A stretch of 11,795 bases of DNA from Flavobacteriaceae bacterium (GCA_023145595.1 JAGLDM010000296.1:1-11795); one strand, 5' to 3'; positions 1 to 6,972 are shown, numbered from the stretch's first letter. Made by a program: numbers and translations. The notes: generated by a model from the letters alone, not told the origin.

Positions 1-398
1 ATAGTGTAGAAACAATTGTTTTCACATTGTTTTTCTTGCGGACAAACTCTACCACAAACCGCGGGCAAAGAACTTGCTTCTTTAATTACAGATGCTGCTT
101 CAAGAAAATTACCTATCTCAATATTTTTAATAAATTTTGGAATAAAAATCTCAACAGGACATCCAGAGATACACGTAGGATCAGGACAGTCAATACATCT
201 CTGAGCTTCTTCCATGGCTAGCTGAGCGGTTAACCCTAAATTAACTTCAAGCCCATTGCCGCTCCGTATAACTGCATCCTGAGAAGGCATTGAAGTTCTA
301 ATAAGTTTCGTTCTATCTTTTGATTTTATTGTCTTTCTAATTTTAGCTCTCCATTCTTGAGCTCTTTCTTTTTTATAAAAATCTTTTAGATTTTCCAT
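1..398 (-). CDS. GltD/SudA/NfnB-like FAD- and [4Fe-4S]-dependent NAD(P)H oxidoreductase, N-terminal part (cut by window edge)
   Basis: Only the first ~132 residues lie in the window; the gene runs off the left edge. The visible part is the N-terminal iron-sulfur domain of the glutamate synthase small chain family. Two cysteine sets are clear: RCIDCPDPTCISGCPV (CX2CX4CX3CP, near residues 68-82) and CGRVCPQEKQCENNC (CX3CX5CX3C, near residues 115-129), which bind two [4Fe-4S] clusters in this family. The FAD and NADPH domains would lie beyond the edge. The ATG at 398 follows the upstream gene's stop by 25 nt, with no Shine-Dalgarno. The frame stays open further upstream into the previous gene, so an earlier overlapping start is possible. 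Next to a SudB/NfnA-like gene it is best read as the large subunit of an NfnAB/SudAB-type complex, not as part of a true glutamate synthase, because no large glutamate synthase subunit is visible. Database names vary (gltA, sudA, nfnB), so no symbol is given. Confidence 0.9.
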   Translation of the reverse strand, partial: MENLKDFYKKERAQEWRAKIRKTIKSKDRTKLIRTSMPSQDAVIRSGNGLEVNLGLTAQLAMEEAQRCIDCPDPTCISGCPVEIFIPKFIKNIEIGNFLEAASVIKEASSLPAVCGRVCPQEKQCENNCFYT

Positions 399-423
399 GT
401 GATTAGCATTTTGATAAAGAGGA

Positions 424-1251
424 TTAGTGTTTTTGAGATCTACATTTTTTATACGCTTTGGTTTCTTCGTCTTTGAAACCAGATAATCTCATTAGCATCT
501 CGTCGAAATCAACCAAATGAGCATCAAACTCCGGTCCATCAATACAAACAAATTTTGTTTGACCATCGATAGATATTCTACAAGCACCACACATCCCAGT
601 TCCATCAACCATAATTGTGTTTAAACTCGCCATTGTTTTAATTCCGTATTTTTTTGTTGTAAGGGATGCGAATTTCATCATCACAGCAGGGCCGATAGTA
701 ATTGCTAAATCAACTTTTTCTTTTTTGATGACTTCTTCCATACCATAAGTAACCAATCCTTTTTCTCCATACGACCCATCGTCGGTCATTATAATAACTT
801 CATCAGAATATGCCCTAATCTGATCCTCGAGAATAATAAATTCTTTGCTACGAGCAGCCAGAACAGTTACAACTCTATTACCTGCTTTTTTGAAACCTTC
901 TATTATTGGTAGTAGTGGAGCAGCACCCACTCCTCCGGCAGCGGCCAACACAGTCCCTACTTTTTCTATATGAGTTGCTTCACCCAAAGGACCAGCAAGA
1001 TCGGTTATCTCATCACCTACATTCAAAGAAATAATCTTATCAGAAGTAACTCCAACGCGTTGAATTATTAAATCTATTGTTCCATTTTCTTTATTGGCTC
1101 CAGCAATGGTAAGAGGTATCCTCTCCCCTTTCTCGCCAATTTTAACCATAACAAAATGTCCGGGCTTTCTATTTCTTGCAATGTCTGGTGCGTGGATTAC
1201 CAGCTTAACTACATTTTCGGAAAAATGCTCTTTAGCAACTATTTTATTCAT
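424..1251 (-). CDS. Sulfide dehydrogenase/NfnA-like FAD/NAD-binding [2Fe-2S] subunit
   Basis: This 275-aa cytoplasmic flavoprotein belongs to the ferredoxin-NADP reductase superfamily, in the branch named sulfide/dihydroorotate dehydrogenase-like FAD/NAD-binding protein (SudB, NfnA). Visible motifs are RIPLTIAG (residues 44-51, FAD site), GGVGAAPLLP (106-115, nucleotide-binding loop), and the C-terminal cluster motif DGTGMCGAC...VC with D216, C221, C224 and C236. The NfnAB structure uses one Asp and three Cys for its [2Fe-2S] cluster, and this spacing fits. FVCIDGPEFDAHLVDFDE (234-251) is a family hallmark. The partner GltD-like gene starts 25 nt downstream, so the two should be cotranscribed. 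Characterised relatives move electrons between NADH, NADPH and ferredoxin, or oxidise sulfide; which applies here cannot be told from sequence. No exact TAnnTTTG box lies in the 56 nt between the start and the decayed gene upstream. Confidence 0.92.
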   Translation of the reverse strand: MNKIVAKEHFSENVVKLVIHAPDIARNRKPGHFVMVKIGEKGERIPLTIAGANKENGTIDLIIQRVGVTSDKIISLNVGDEITDLAGPLGEATHIEKVGTVLAAAGGVGAAPLLPIIEGFKKAGNRVVTVLAARSKEFIILEDQIRAYSDEVIIMTDDGSYGEKGLVTYGMEEVIKKEKVDLAITIGPAVMMKFASLTTKKYGIKTMASLNTIMVDGTGMCGACRISIDGQTKFVCIDGPEFDAHLVDFDEMLMRLSGFKDEETKAYKKCRSQKH

Positions 1252-1307
1252 TGGATTAATTCTTAAATTCTTGATTTTATAAAAATACTATAAAACAAAT
1301 ACAAAGC

Positions 1308-1481
1308 TTATGACAATGGTTGTTTTTTGTTGTTTTTTTTAAATACTGCAATTCCATAGGTAATTGAGATACGTTGTAAAACTCCATAAATTCAACTTCC
1401 TGGTGTATTCACCAAAATCATTAAAGCGATGATAAGCCTCTTAAAAACATCGAGCGCAACTAATCTTTTTACCACGGTCAT
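1308..1481 (-). pseudogene. nagX: Decayed remnant of a NagX-type acyltransferase (DUF5009/HGSNAT-like) gene
   Basis: Translating this spacer on the minus strand from the ATG at 1481 gives 29 codons starting MTVVKRLVALDVF and ending ALMILVNTPGS, then TGA at 1394-1392. This is recognisably the N-terminus of the NagX/heparan-alpha-glucosaminide acetyltransferase-like family, whose members begin with LDVFRGLTIA-type and MILVN(T/N)PGSW sequences. In the same frame, straight after the TGA, comes IYGVLQRISITYGIAVF, which resembles the later GVLQRIALxY segment of the same family. The stretch between the two (roughly 60-100 residues in full-length members, from memory) and everything after it are missing; a second stop (TAA) lies at 1310-1308. 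The stop could have formed at an in-frame deletion junction (TG from the Trp codon plus A of a later codon), which is inference. The ATG overlaps the transporter's TGA as ATGA, as expected for a former coupled operon gene. RG is replaced by KR in the LDVF motif, a further sign of decay. Confidence 0.8.
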
Positions 1482-2803
1482 TGAACTTGTTTTTTTAATC
1501 CAACTTTATGCCCCGCTATTGCATAGTAAAGAATAAAAATATAACATGGAAATAAAATCCAATAACTACTCGTAGAGGCTTGTGCTAAAGCAGTTGCTCC
1601 ATCAATTCCTTGAGCAATTAATTCTGCTTTATTACCATCAACAAAATCACCATATAAAGGAGGAATAATTGCTCCACCAGAAATTGCCATAATCAATAAA
1701 GCTGATGCTGTTTTGGTAAATTTACCTAAACCTGCTAATGTTAACGGCCATATTGCAGGCCAAACCAATGCGTTTGCAAGACCCAAAGCCGCTACAAAAT
1801 ATACCGAGGTAATACCTGATGTGAAAATAATACATGCTGTAAATACAATACCTAATACCGCACTTATCTTCAAGGCCAAATCTTGTTTTAAATATTTAGG
1901 AATTAATAAGGCTCCTACGGCATACATTGCTACCATTGCAAACAATGTGTACATGGTAAAGTATTTTGCTTCTGCCACAGGAATACCAATTGATATACCA
2001 TAATTAATAATGGTATCTCCGGCTACAACCTCTACTCCAACATATAAGAATAATGCTAATACTCCCAACCACAAATGTGGAAATTGGAAAATACTTGTTT
2101 TTACAGACTCACCATCTTTTGCTTCTTCCATCGGCTCAGCTTCTACATGAGGAAGTGGTGCTTTTCTAATTAAAACACCTAATACAACTAACACAACTGC
2201 CATAATTATATAAGGAGTCACAACACTATCAGCCATAGCATCTAACATCGAGTTCTTTTCTTCTAAGGAAACGGTGCCTAATTTTTCATTAACCTCATCA
2301 ATTCCCGATAATAATAATGCTCCAAAAATAACAGACCCTAATGCACCCGCTACTTTATTCGCAATCCCCATAATAGAAATTCGTCTTGCGGCACTTTCAA
2401 TAGGTCCTAATATTGTTATATATGGATTAGATGCTGTTTGCAACAATGTCATACCTAGACCTTGAATAAAAATTGCAGCTAAAAACATCCAATAAACTCT
2501 TGCTTCTGCTGCCGGAATGAATACTAATGCCCCTAGTGCCATCACAACTAATCCAAGCGCCATTCCATTTCTAAATCCAATTTTTTTAATTATATAGGAT
2601 GCTGGCAATGCCATTACTACAAATGAAATATAAGATGCAGAGGCTACTAAATAGGCTTGAGAATCTGTCAATTCATTTATTGTTTTCATAAATGGAATTA
2701 AAGCTCCATTGATCCAAGTAACAAATCCGAAAATAAAAAATAGCCCTGCTATAATGGCTATTGGAATAAATGTGCTTTTTGATTGATCTTTTGTTGCGTT
2801 CAT
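1478..2803 (-). CDS. Sugar MFS transporter, FucP/NagP family (12 TM)
   Basis: This is a proton-coupled sugar permease of the inner membrane, in the FucP family of the major facilitator superfamily. The open frame begins at an ATG at 2884, but I prefer the ATG at 2803 (MNATKDQSKSTFIPIAII, ~441 aa). Family members start a few residues before the first membrane helix, and the 27-residue extension shows no family features and abuts the inverted repeat upstream. Visible family signatures are FGFVTWINGALIPF in helix 1, YIIKKIGFRNG in the helix 2-3 loop, and LLQTASNPYITILGP in the helix 4-5 region. The remainder gives about 12 hydrophobic helices. The substrate is not readable from the sequence, but the decayed nagX gene overlapping its stop by ATGA points to a NagP-type N-acetylglucosamine carrier, as in Shewanella nag clusters. 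No exact promoter box or Shine-Dalgarno was seen before either start. Confidence 0.92.
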   Translation of the reverse strand: MNATKDQSKSTFIPIAIIAGLFFIFGFVTWINGALIPFMKTINELTDSQAYLVASASYISFVVMALPASYIIKKIGFRNGMALGLVVMALGALVFIPAAEARVYWMFLAAIFIQGLGMTLLQTASNPYITILGPIESAARRISIMGIANKVAGALGSVIFGALLLSGIDEVNEKLGTVSLEEKNSMLDAMADSVVTPYIIMAVVLVVLGVLIRKAPLPHVEAEPMEEAKDGESVKTSIFQFPHLWLGVLALFLYVGVEVVAGDTIINYGISIGIPVAEAKYFTMYTLFAMVAMYAVGALLIPKYLKQDLALKISAVLGIVFTACIIFTSGITSVYFVAALGLANALVWPAIWPLTLAGLGKFTKTASALLIMAISGGAIIPPLYGDFVDGNKAELIAQGIDGATALAQASTSSYWILFPCYIFILYYAIAGHKVGLKKQVQ

Positions 2804-2882
2804 TGGCCCGCTAGTTTTAATATTAAAAAGTTGATTATTCAGATATGATTTTATATCCAAAAAATATCTCGCTAAAGTAATC

Positions 2883-2986
2883 ATTTAAGGGTGTTCAAAA
2901 AAATATCTACTACCAAAATTGGCGACATACACTTACTGATTTTGGTGCAGGCGGAAGTTGATCCCCATTTTATGATGCCCTTAAAT
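2883..2986. repeat. Nested inverted repeat (MITE/IS-end-like or structured RNA), TTAA-flanked
   Basis: The outer arms are ATTTAAGGG (2883-2891) and CCCTTAAAT (2978-2986), exact complements. They extend inward to 2895/2974 with one more Watson-Crick pair and three G-T pairs. Inside lies a second hairpin: ACCAAAAT (2912-2919) pairs exactly with ATTTTGGT (2939-2946). It extends by two G-T pairs and one G-C pair to an 11-bp stem around a 13-nt loop (2923-2935). All five imperfect pairs are G-U if the plus strand is transcribed, but A-C mismatches on the minus strand. Both outer ends are TTAA next to GGG/CCC, compatible with a TTAA target duplication, though TTAA is palindromic and short. Either a miniature inverted-repeat element, an IS end, or a plus-strand RNA structure would fit; no transposase is visible. 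Confidence 0.5.
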
Positions 2987-3139
2987 TCATTTTTTCGATT
3001 TATTTAAATTATACCAACAGGTCTTATTAACAGCCCTCTTGACTTCATCTCTTTTAATATAAACCACTCTTGTTTTTACCTTATAAAATCTTGAAACTTA
3101 TATTCGATTCAAATTTCCGTTATTCTTTTAAGTATTTTA

Positions 3140-3147
3140 TATATTTG
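3140..3147 (+). promoter_or_regulatory. pyrH promoter -7 element (TATATTTG)
   Basis: This is an exact match to the Bacteroidota -7 consensus TAnnTTTG, ending 20 nt before the pyrH ATG. That predicts a leader of roughly 15 nt ending in the A-rich AAATAAATT. I see no TTG box at 17-23 nt upstream, so the -33 element is weak or absent. Confidence 0.6.
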
Positions 3148-3167
3148 CGTAACTTTTCAAATAAATT

Positions 3168-3875
3168 ATGGCATATAAAAGAGTATTACTAAAATTGAGT
3201 GGAGAAGCATTAATGGGTGATCGCGATTACGGAATTGACCCAAAACGATTGGCTGAATATGCAGAAGAAATCAAGGAAGTTGCTGAATTGGGTGTTGAAA
3301 TTGGTATTGTTATTGGTGGTGGTAATATTTTTAGAGGTGTTGCAGGAGCTAGCAATGGAATGGATCGAGTTCAAGCAGATTATATGGGAATGCTAGCAAC
3401 GGTAATTAACGGTTTGGCTTTACAAAGTGCTTTAGAAGACGCAAATGTACAAACGAGATTACAAACAGCTCTTAAAATTGAAGCTGTTGCAGAGCCTTAT
3501 ATTAAGCGTAGAGCAGTTCGTCATTTAGAAAAAGGTCGTGTTGTTATTTTTAGTGCTGGAACTGGAAACCCTTTTTTCACTACAGATTCTGCTGCTGTTT
3601 TAAGAGGAATCGAAATTAATGCCGAAGTCATTCTAAAAGGAACCCGTGTTGAAGGAATTTATGATTCCAATCCGGAAGAAAATAGTAATGCTAAAAAATT
3701 CTCTAATTTAACTTTTGACGACGTCTTAAAAAAAGGCTTAAAGGTGATGGATACTACCGCTTTTACTCTAAGTCAAGAAAATAAATTACCTATTATCGTT
3801 TTTGACATGAATACGCCAGGTAATTTAATGAAAGTAATTTCAGGAGAAAAAATAGGTACAATTGTTGAAAATTAA
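3168..3875 (+). CDS. pyrH: UMP kinase
   Basis: This 235-aa cytoplasmic enzyme phosphorylates UMP to UDP with ATP in pyrimidine nucleotide synthesis, and in bacteria works as a hexamer of the amino acid kinase fold. The length is normal for the family. Visible motifs are KLSGEAL (residues 9-15, phosphate-binding Lys), GGGNIFRG (50-57), [18 protein letters not shown] (65-82, UMP site), [13 protein letters not shown] (131-143), and the C-terminal FDMNTPGNL. The ATG is supported by the family N-terminus ([12 protein letters not shown]) and by the -7 box 20 nt upstream. The gene is followed after 12 nt by frr, the common bacterial pyrH-frr pair, and both end at the strong terminator at 4451-4495. 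Confidence 0.98.
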   Translation: MAYKRVLLKLSGEALMGDRDYGIDPKRLAEYAEEIKEVAELGVEIGIVIGGGNIFRGVAGASNGMDRVQADYMGMLATVINGLALQSALEDANVQTRLQTALKIEAVAEPYIKRRAVRHLEKGRVVIFSAGTGNPFFTTDSAAVLRGIEINAEVILKGTRVEGIYDSNPEENSNAKKFSNLTFDDVLKKGLKVMDTTAFTLSQENKLPIIVFDMNTPGNLMKVISGEKIGTIVEN

Positions 3876-3878
3876 AAT

Positions 3879-3883
3879 AGGAG
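3879..3883 (+). promoter_or_regulatory. Shine-Dalgarno of frr (AGGAG)
   Basis: AGGAG sits in the 12-nt gap between pyrH and frr, 4 nt before the frr ATG. It stands out because the other genes of this window lack a recognisable Shine-Dalgarno, as is usual in Bacteroidota. It supports the ATG at 3888 as the true start. Confidence 0.55.
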
Positions 3884-3887
3884 ACAA

Positions 3888-4442
3888 ATGAATGAAGAAA
3901 TTGAATTTATCCTTGATTCTGCAAAAGAGCAAATGGAAAATGCGCTCTTGCATTTAGAGAAGGAACTGCGAAATATTAGAGCAGGAAAAGCAACACCTTC
4001 TATGCTAGCAGGAATCTCTGTTGATTATTATGGTGCCAAAACACCCCTTTCTCAAGTAGCAAATGTAAATTCTCCAGATGCTAGAACAATTTCTGTTCAA
4101 CCTTGGGAAAAATCAATGCTGCAAGAAATTGAAAGAAGTATCATGATTGCTAACATAGGATTTAACCCTATGAATAATGGCGAATTGATTATCATTAACG
4201 TTCCTCCCTTAACAGAAGAACGAAGAAAACAATTAGCAAAGCAAGCAAAATCTGAAACAGAACATGACAAAGTAAGCGTAAGGAATGCTAGAAAAGATGC
4301 TAATAACGAAATAAAAAAAACAGATGCTTCTGAAGATATAAAATCAAATGCTGAAGCAACTATTCAAGATCTTACGAATAAATACATTAAAATAATTGAT
4401 GAAATGTACATTAAAAAAGAAATTGACATAATGAAGGTTTAA
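3888..4442 (+). CDS. frr: Ribosome recycling factor
   Basis: This 184-aa cytoplasmic protein acts with EF-G to split post-termination ribosomes. The length matches the family (about 185 aa). Clear family segments are LRNIRAGKATPSML (residues 27-40), DYYGAKTPLSQVANV (46-60), VPPLTEERRKQLAKQAK (105-121) and KVSVRNARKDAN (128-139), the last with the conserved arginines of the long three-helix domain. It is the second gene of the pyrH-frr operon. Its stop lies 8 nt before the terminator hairpin begins. Confidence 0.98.
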   Translation: MNEEIEFILDSAKEQMENALLHLEKELRNIRAGKATPSMLAGISVDYYGAKTPLSQVANVNSPDARTISVQPWEKSMLQEIERSIMIANIGFNPMNNGELIIINVPPLTEERRKQLAKQAKSETEHDKVSVRNARKDANNEIKKTDASEDIKSNAEATIQDLTNKYIKIIDEMYIKKEIDIMKV

Positions 4443-4450
4443 TCCTTATT

Positions 4451-4495
4451 TAGAATCAAAAAAAAACCGCTACTAGCGGTTTTTTTTTGATTCTA
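4451..4495 (+). terminator. Rho-independent terminator after pyrH-frr (22-bp perfect arms)
   Basis: Arms 4451-4472 and 4474-4495 are perfect inverted copies around a single C: TAGAATC, nine A, CCGCTA on one side, then TAGCGG, nine T, GATTCTA on the other. The functional core is CCGC/GCGG with a five-base loop followed by nine T. The matching A run makes the structure work on both strands, although no minus-strand gene enters from the right. The TTTG at 4486-4489 in the 3' arm also serves as the likely -33 box of the next gene. Confidence 0.93.
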
Positions 4496-4518
4496 ACTCA
4501 ATTCTTTTGGTATCTTTG
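4486..4518 (+). promoter_or_regulatory. Promoter of the RND exporter gene (TTTG-N21-TATCTTTG)
   Basis: TATCTTTG at 4511-4518 is an exact TAnnTTTG -7 box. TTTG at 4486-4489, inside the terminator's 3' arm, stands 21 nt upstream, within the usual 17-23 nt spacing. The -7 box ends 15 nt before the ATG at 4534, so the leader would be about 10 nt. Confidence 0.7.
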
Positions 4519-4533
4519 CGTTAAATTTTTTTA

Positions 4534-6894
4534 ATGAATTTCTGGACTAAACTTTCCCGTTTTATCATAAAACGTCGCTTCCTTATTCTAATATTTATTG
4601 GCGTAGTTACCTATTTTTTGGCGCTACAAACCAAACACCTTCAATTTTCTTATACAGAGGCTAACCTGCTACCTGCTAATCATAAGGTAAATGTTGAATA
4701 TGACCAATTTTTAGATATTTTTGGTGAAGAAGGAAATGTGATGATTATAGGGGTGAAAGATTCTACTATTTTCAATCCTGAAAAATTTAATAATTGGACA
4801 AAATTAGCAAAAGAAATTAATGCGTTTGCTGAAATTGAGTCTGCTATTTCAATAGGAGATATTAAAAAATTAGTTAGAGATGACAAAAATAAAAAGTTTG
4901 CTCTAGAACCTATTTTCAACGGAACGCCTTCTACACCTGCAGATATTGACGAAATAAAAAAAGAACTTTTTGTCAACTTGCCTTTTTATGATAATATTCT
5001 ATACAACAAGGATTCCGAGACGATACAAACTATTGTTTACGTTAAAAAAAGCATTGTAAATACTAAAAACAGAAGCGAATTTATCTTAAATAAGTTTAAC
5101 AAAGCTATTAAACAATTCGAACTCGAAAACGATATTGATATTCATGTGTCTGGACTACCATTTGTCCGTACCATGAATGCTCAAAACATCAAAAGTGAAA
5201 TGAAATTATTTGTGATTTTAGCATTGCTTGTCACAGGACTTATTTTCTTTATCTTTTTCAAATCATTTAGAGCAACCTTTATCACATTAATTATTGTTGG
5301 AATTGGTGTTACTTGGGCTTTCGGACTTATAGGTTTATTCCGTTTCGAAATATCCATTTTAATGGCGCTCATTCCGCCTTTAATTATTGTTATAAGCGTC
5401 CCTAACGCTATTTTCTTAATCAACAAATACCAACAGGAAATAAAACTTCATGGTAATCAAGCAAGAAGTTTACAGCGTGTTGTTTCAAAAGTAGGGAACG
5501 CAACTTTATTAACAAACATCACTACCGCCTCTGGCTTTGCAACATTTATATTTACTAAAAGTTCTATTTTGGTTGAATTCGGGATAATGGCTTCTATCAA
5601 TATCATTGCAGTATTCTTACTTGCATTATTAATTATCCCCATAATTTATAGTCTTTTACCTGTTCCTAAGGAAAAACATTTAAAGCATTTGGACAGAAAA
5701 TGGATGGGTGGCATCATAAATTGGATGGAAAACACAGTCCGCCACCGACGATTTTCAATTTATGCAATATCAGTAGGCCTCATTATTGCTAGTCTAATTG
5801 GCCTTTTTCAAATGCAAATTTCTGGGAGTTTAATTGATGACATGCCTAAAGACAAAGAGTTTTATACTGACATTCAGTTTTTTGAAGAAGAGTTTGGAGG
5901 AATAATGCCTATAGAAATTCTTATTGACACTAAGAAGCCTAAAGGTGTCATGAAATTAAAAACACTTAAAAAAATTGAAAAACTAAATGAGACTATTGAT
6001 GAAATACCCGAATTATCAAAATCTGTTTCTATAACTAATTTAGTTAAATACTTAAGACAAGCATACTATAACGGCATTCCAAAATACTATCAATTACCTA
6101 CCAACCAAGATAAAAACTTTATCCTATCCTATGCGCGAAATGCTGGAAAAGAAACTAATATGCTGAAAAATTTTGTAGATTCTACTGGGCAATATGCTCG
6201 CGTAACTACCTATATTAAAGATGTTAGTAAGGAGCGAATGGAAACGATAGAAAGTCGCCTTCTCTCTAAAGCCCAAAAAGAATTTGATTCAGAGCATTAT
6301 AATGTAACTTTAACAGGAAAGGCCTTAGTCTTTCTAAAAGGTACTACGTATTTAATCAACAACCTAGTTCTTTCATTAAGTTTAGCAATTTTTTTAATTG
6401 CCCTTTTTATGGCTTTTATGTTTAGATCCTTTAAAATGATTGTTATTTCTATAGTACCAAACATGCTTCCTTTATTAATAACTGCGGGGCTAATGGGTTA
6501 TTTTGGCATCCCTCTTAAACCTTCTACCATACTGGTATTTAGTATTGCATTTGGTATTTCTGTAGATGACACCATCCACTTTTTAGCAAAATACAGGCAA
6601 GAATTACAGACTAATAATTGGAAAGTGAAAAAATCTGTGTATGCCGCTTTACGAGAAACTGGGGTAAGCATGTTCTACACCTCTATTGTCCTTTTCTTCG
6701 GATTCTTGGTTTTTACAATTTCAAGTTTTGGAGGTACAAAAGCCTTAGGAGGATTGGTGTCTATTACTTTATTGTTTGCAATGTCCTCTAATCTATTGTT
6801 ATTACCATCCCTACTCTTAACCTTAGAGTCTAAAATCGCGAATAAAAAAACCTTAAAAAAACCAACGATCCCAATTTTACCCTTAGAAGGCTAG
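4534..6894 (+). CDS. RND/MMPL-family inner-membrane exporter
   Basis: This 786-aa protein has the duplicated RND layout. Helix 1 is at ~15-31, followed by a large periplasmic loop (~32-220) and five helices (~223-243, 247-268, 273-297, 325-341, 351-375). Helix 7 is at ~407-426, followed by a second loop (~427-608) and five more helices (~610-631, 634-655, 663-685, 715-733, 737-763). Helix 10 carries FGISVDDTIHFLAKYRQE, the acidic motif typical of MMPL/HpnN-like exporters and a likely proton-relay site. The equivalent helix 4 reads VISVPNAIFLINKYQQE and lacks the Asp pair. Cargo is unknown; relatives move lipids or other hydrophobic molecules. There is no membrane-fusion or TolC-type partner next to it, unlike AcrB-type pumps. 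It has its own promoter, directly downstream of the frr terminator. No clear terminator follows before asnS. Confidence 0.92.
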   Translation: MNFWTKLSRFIIKRRFLILIFIGVVTYFLALQTKHLQFSYTEANLLPANHKVNVEYDQFLDIFGEEGNVMIIGVKDSTIFNPEKFNNWTKLAKEINAFAEIESAISIGDIKKLVRDDKNKKFALEPIFNGTPSTPADIDEIKKELFVNLPFYDNILYNKDSETIQTIVYVKKSIVNTKNRSEFILNKFNKAIKQFELENDIDIHVSGLPFVRTMNAQNIKSEMKLFVILALLVTGLIFFIFFKSFRATFITLIIVGIGVTWAFGLIGLFRFEISILMALIPPLIIVISVPNAIFLINKYQQEIKLHGNQARSLQRVVSKVGNATLLTNITTASGFATFIFTKSSILVEFGIMASINIIAVFLLALLIIPIIYSLLPVPKEKHLKHLDRKWMGGIINWMENTVRHRRFSIYAISVGLIIASLIGLFQMQISGSLIDDMPKDKEFYTDIQFFEEEFGGIMPIEILIDTKKPKGVMKLKTLKKIEKLNETIDEIPELSKSVSITNLVKYLRQAYYNGIPKYYQLPTNQDKNFILSYARNAGKETNMLKNFVDSTGQYARVTTYIKDVSKERMETIESRLLSKAQKEFDSEHYNVTLTGKALVFLKGTTYLINNLVLSLSLAIFLIALFMAFMFRSFKMIVISIVPNMLPLLITAGLMGYFGIPLKPSTILVFSIAFGISVDDTIHFLAKYRQELQTNNWKVKKSVYAALRETGVSMFYTSIVLFFGFLVFTISSFGGTKALGGLVSITLLFAMSSNLLLLPSLLLTLESKIANKKTLKKPTIPILPLEG

Positions 6895-6941
6895 ACTATT
6901 AATAATTTCTATTAGAGCAAACAATGTTTTTTATCATTGAA

Positions 6942-6958
6942 TACATTTGCTACATTTG
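6942..6958 (+). promoter_or_regulatory. Tandem -7 elements of asnS (two TACATTTG copies)
   Basis: TACATTTG occurs twice, at 6942-6949 and 6951-6958, one base apart; both fit TAnnTTTG exactly. The second ends 25 nt before the asnS ATG. No clear TTG box lies 17-23 nt upstream of either copy. They may give two closely spaced start sites. Confidence 0.55.
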
Positions 6959-6972
6959 TTTTACAAACAAAT
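6954..6972. repeat. 8-bp palindrome at the asnS transcription start region
   Basis: ATTTGTTT (6954-6961) and AAACAAAT (6965-6972) are perfect inverted copies separated by TAC. The palindrome overlaps the second -7 box and the expected start site, where an operator could act. Its low complexity means chance cannot be excluded. Confidence 0.4.

Larger units (their letters stand above)
2804..3167. other. Divergent intergenic spacer without a recognisable gene
   Basis: This is a 364-base spacer between the divergently transcribed sugar transporter and pyrH. It contains the 81-bp open extension upstream of the preferred transporter start, a nested inverted repeat (2883-2986), and the pyrH -7 element at 3140-3147. 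The minus strand has a 36-codon open stretch at 2990-3097 ending in TGA at 2989-2987. It has no ATG and no recognisable similarity, so it is not called as a gene. Confidence 0.7.

Noticed and set aside
1384..1412. Small inverted repeat TGGTG/CACCA between the transporter and the SudB-like gene, as a terminator
   Set aside because: The stem is only 5 bp and has no T run; the sequence is explained as part of the nagX remnant.
2804..2884. 27-residue N-terminal extension of the sugar transporter from the ATG at 2884
   Set aside because: It precedes the family-like start MNATKDQSK at 2803, has no family features, and its ATG abuts the inverted repeat arm.
3039..3060. Sigma-70-like TTGACT...TAATAT upstream of pyrH
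   Set aside because: The spacer is only 10 nt, far too short; the TAnnTTTG box at 3140 fits this phylum better.
2990..3097. 36-codon open stretch on the minus strand containing VVYIKRDEVKRAVNKTCW
   Set aside because: It has no ATG start and no recognisable similarity; it could be a decayed gene end, but the evidence is too weak to call.
4680..5642. Several minus-strand open frames inside the RND exporter gene
   Set aside because: They overlap a long, well-supported coding gene in other frames and have no family features.
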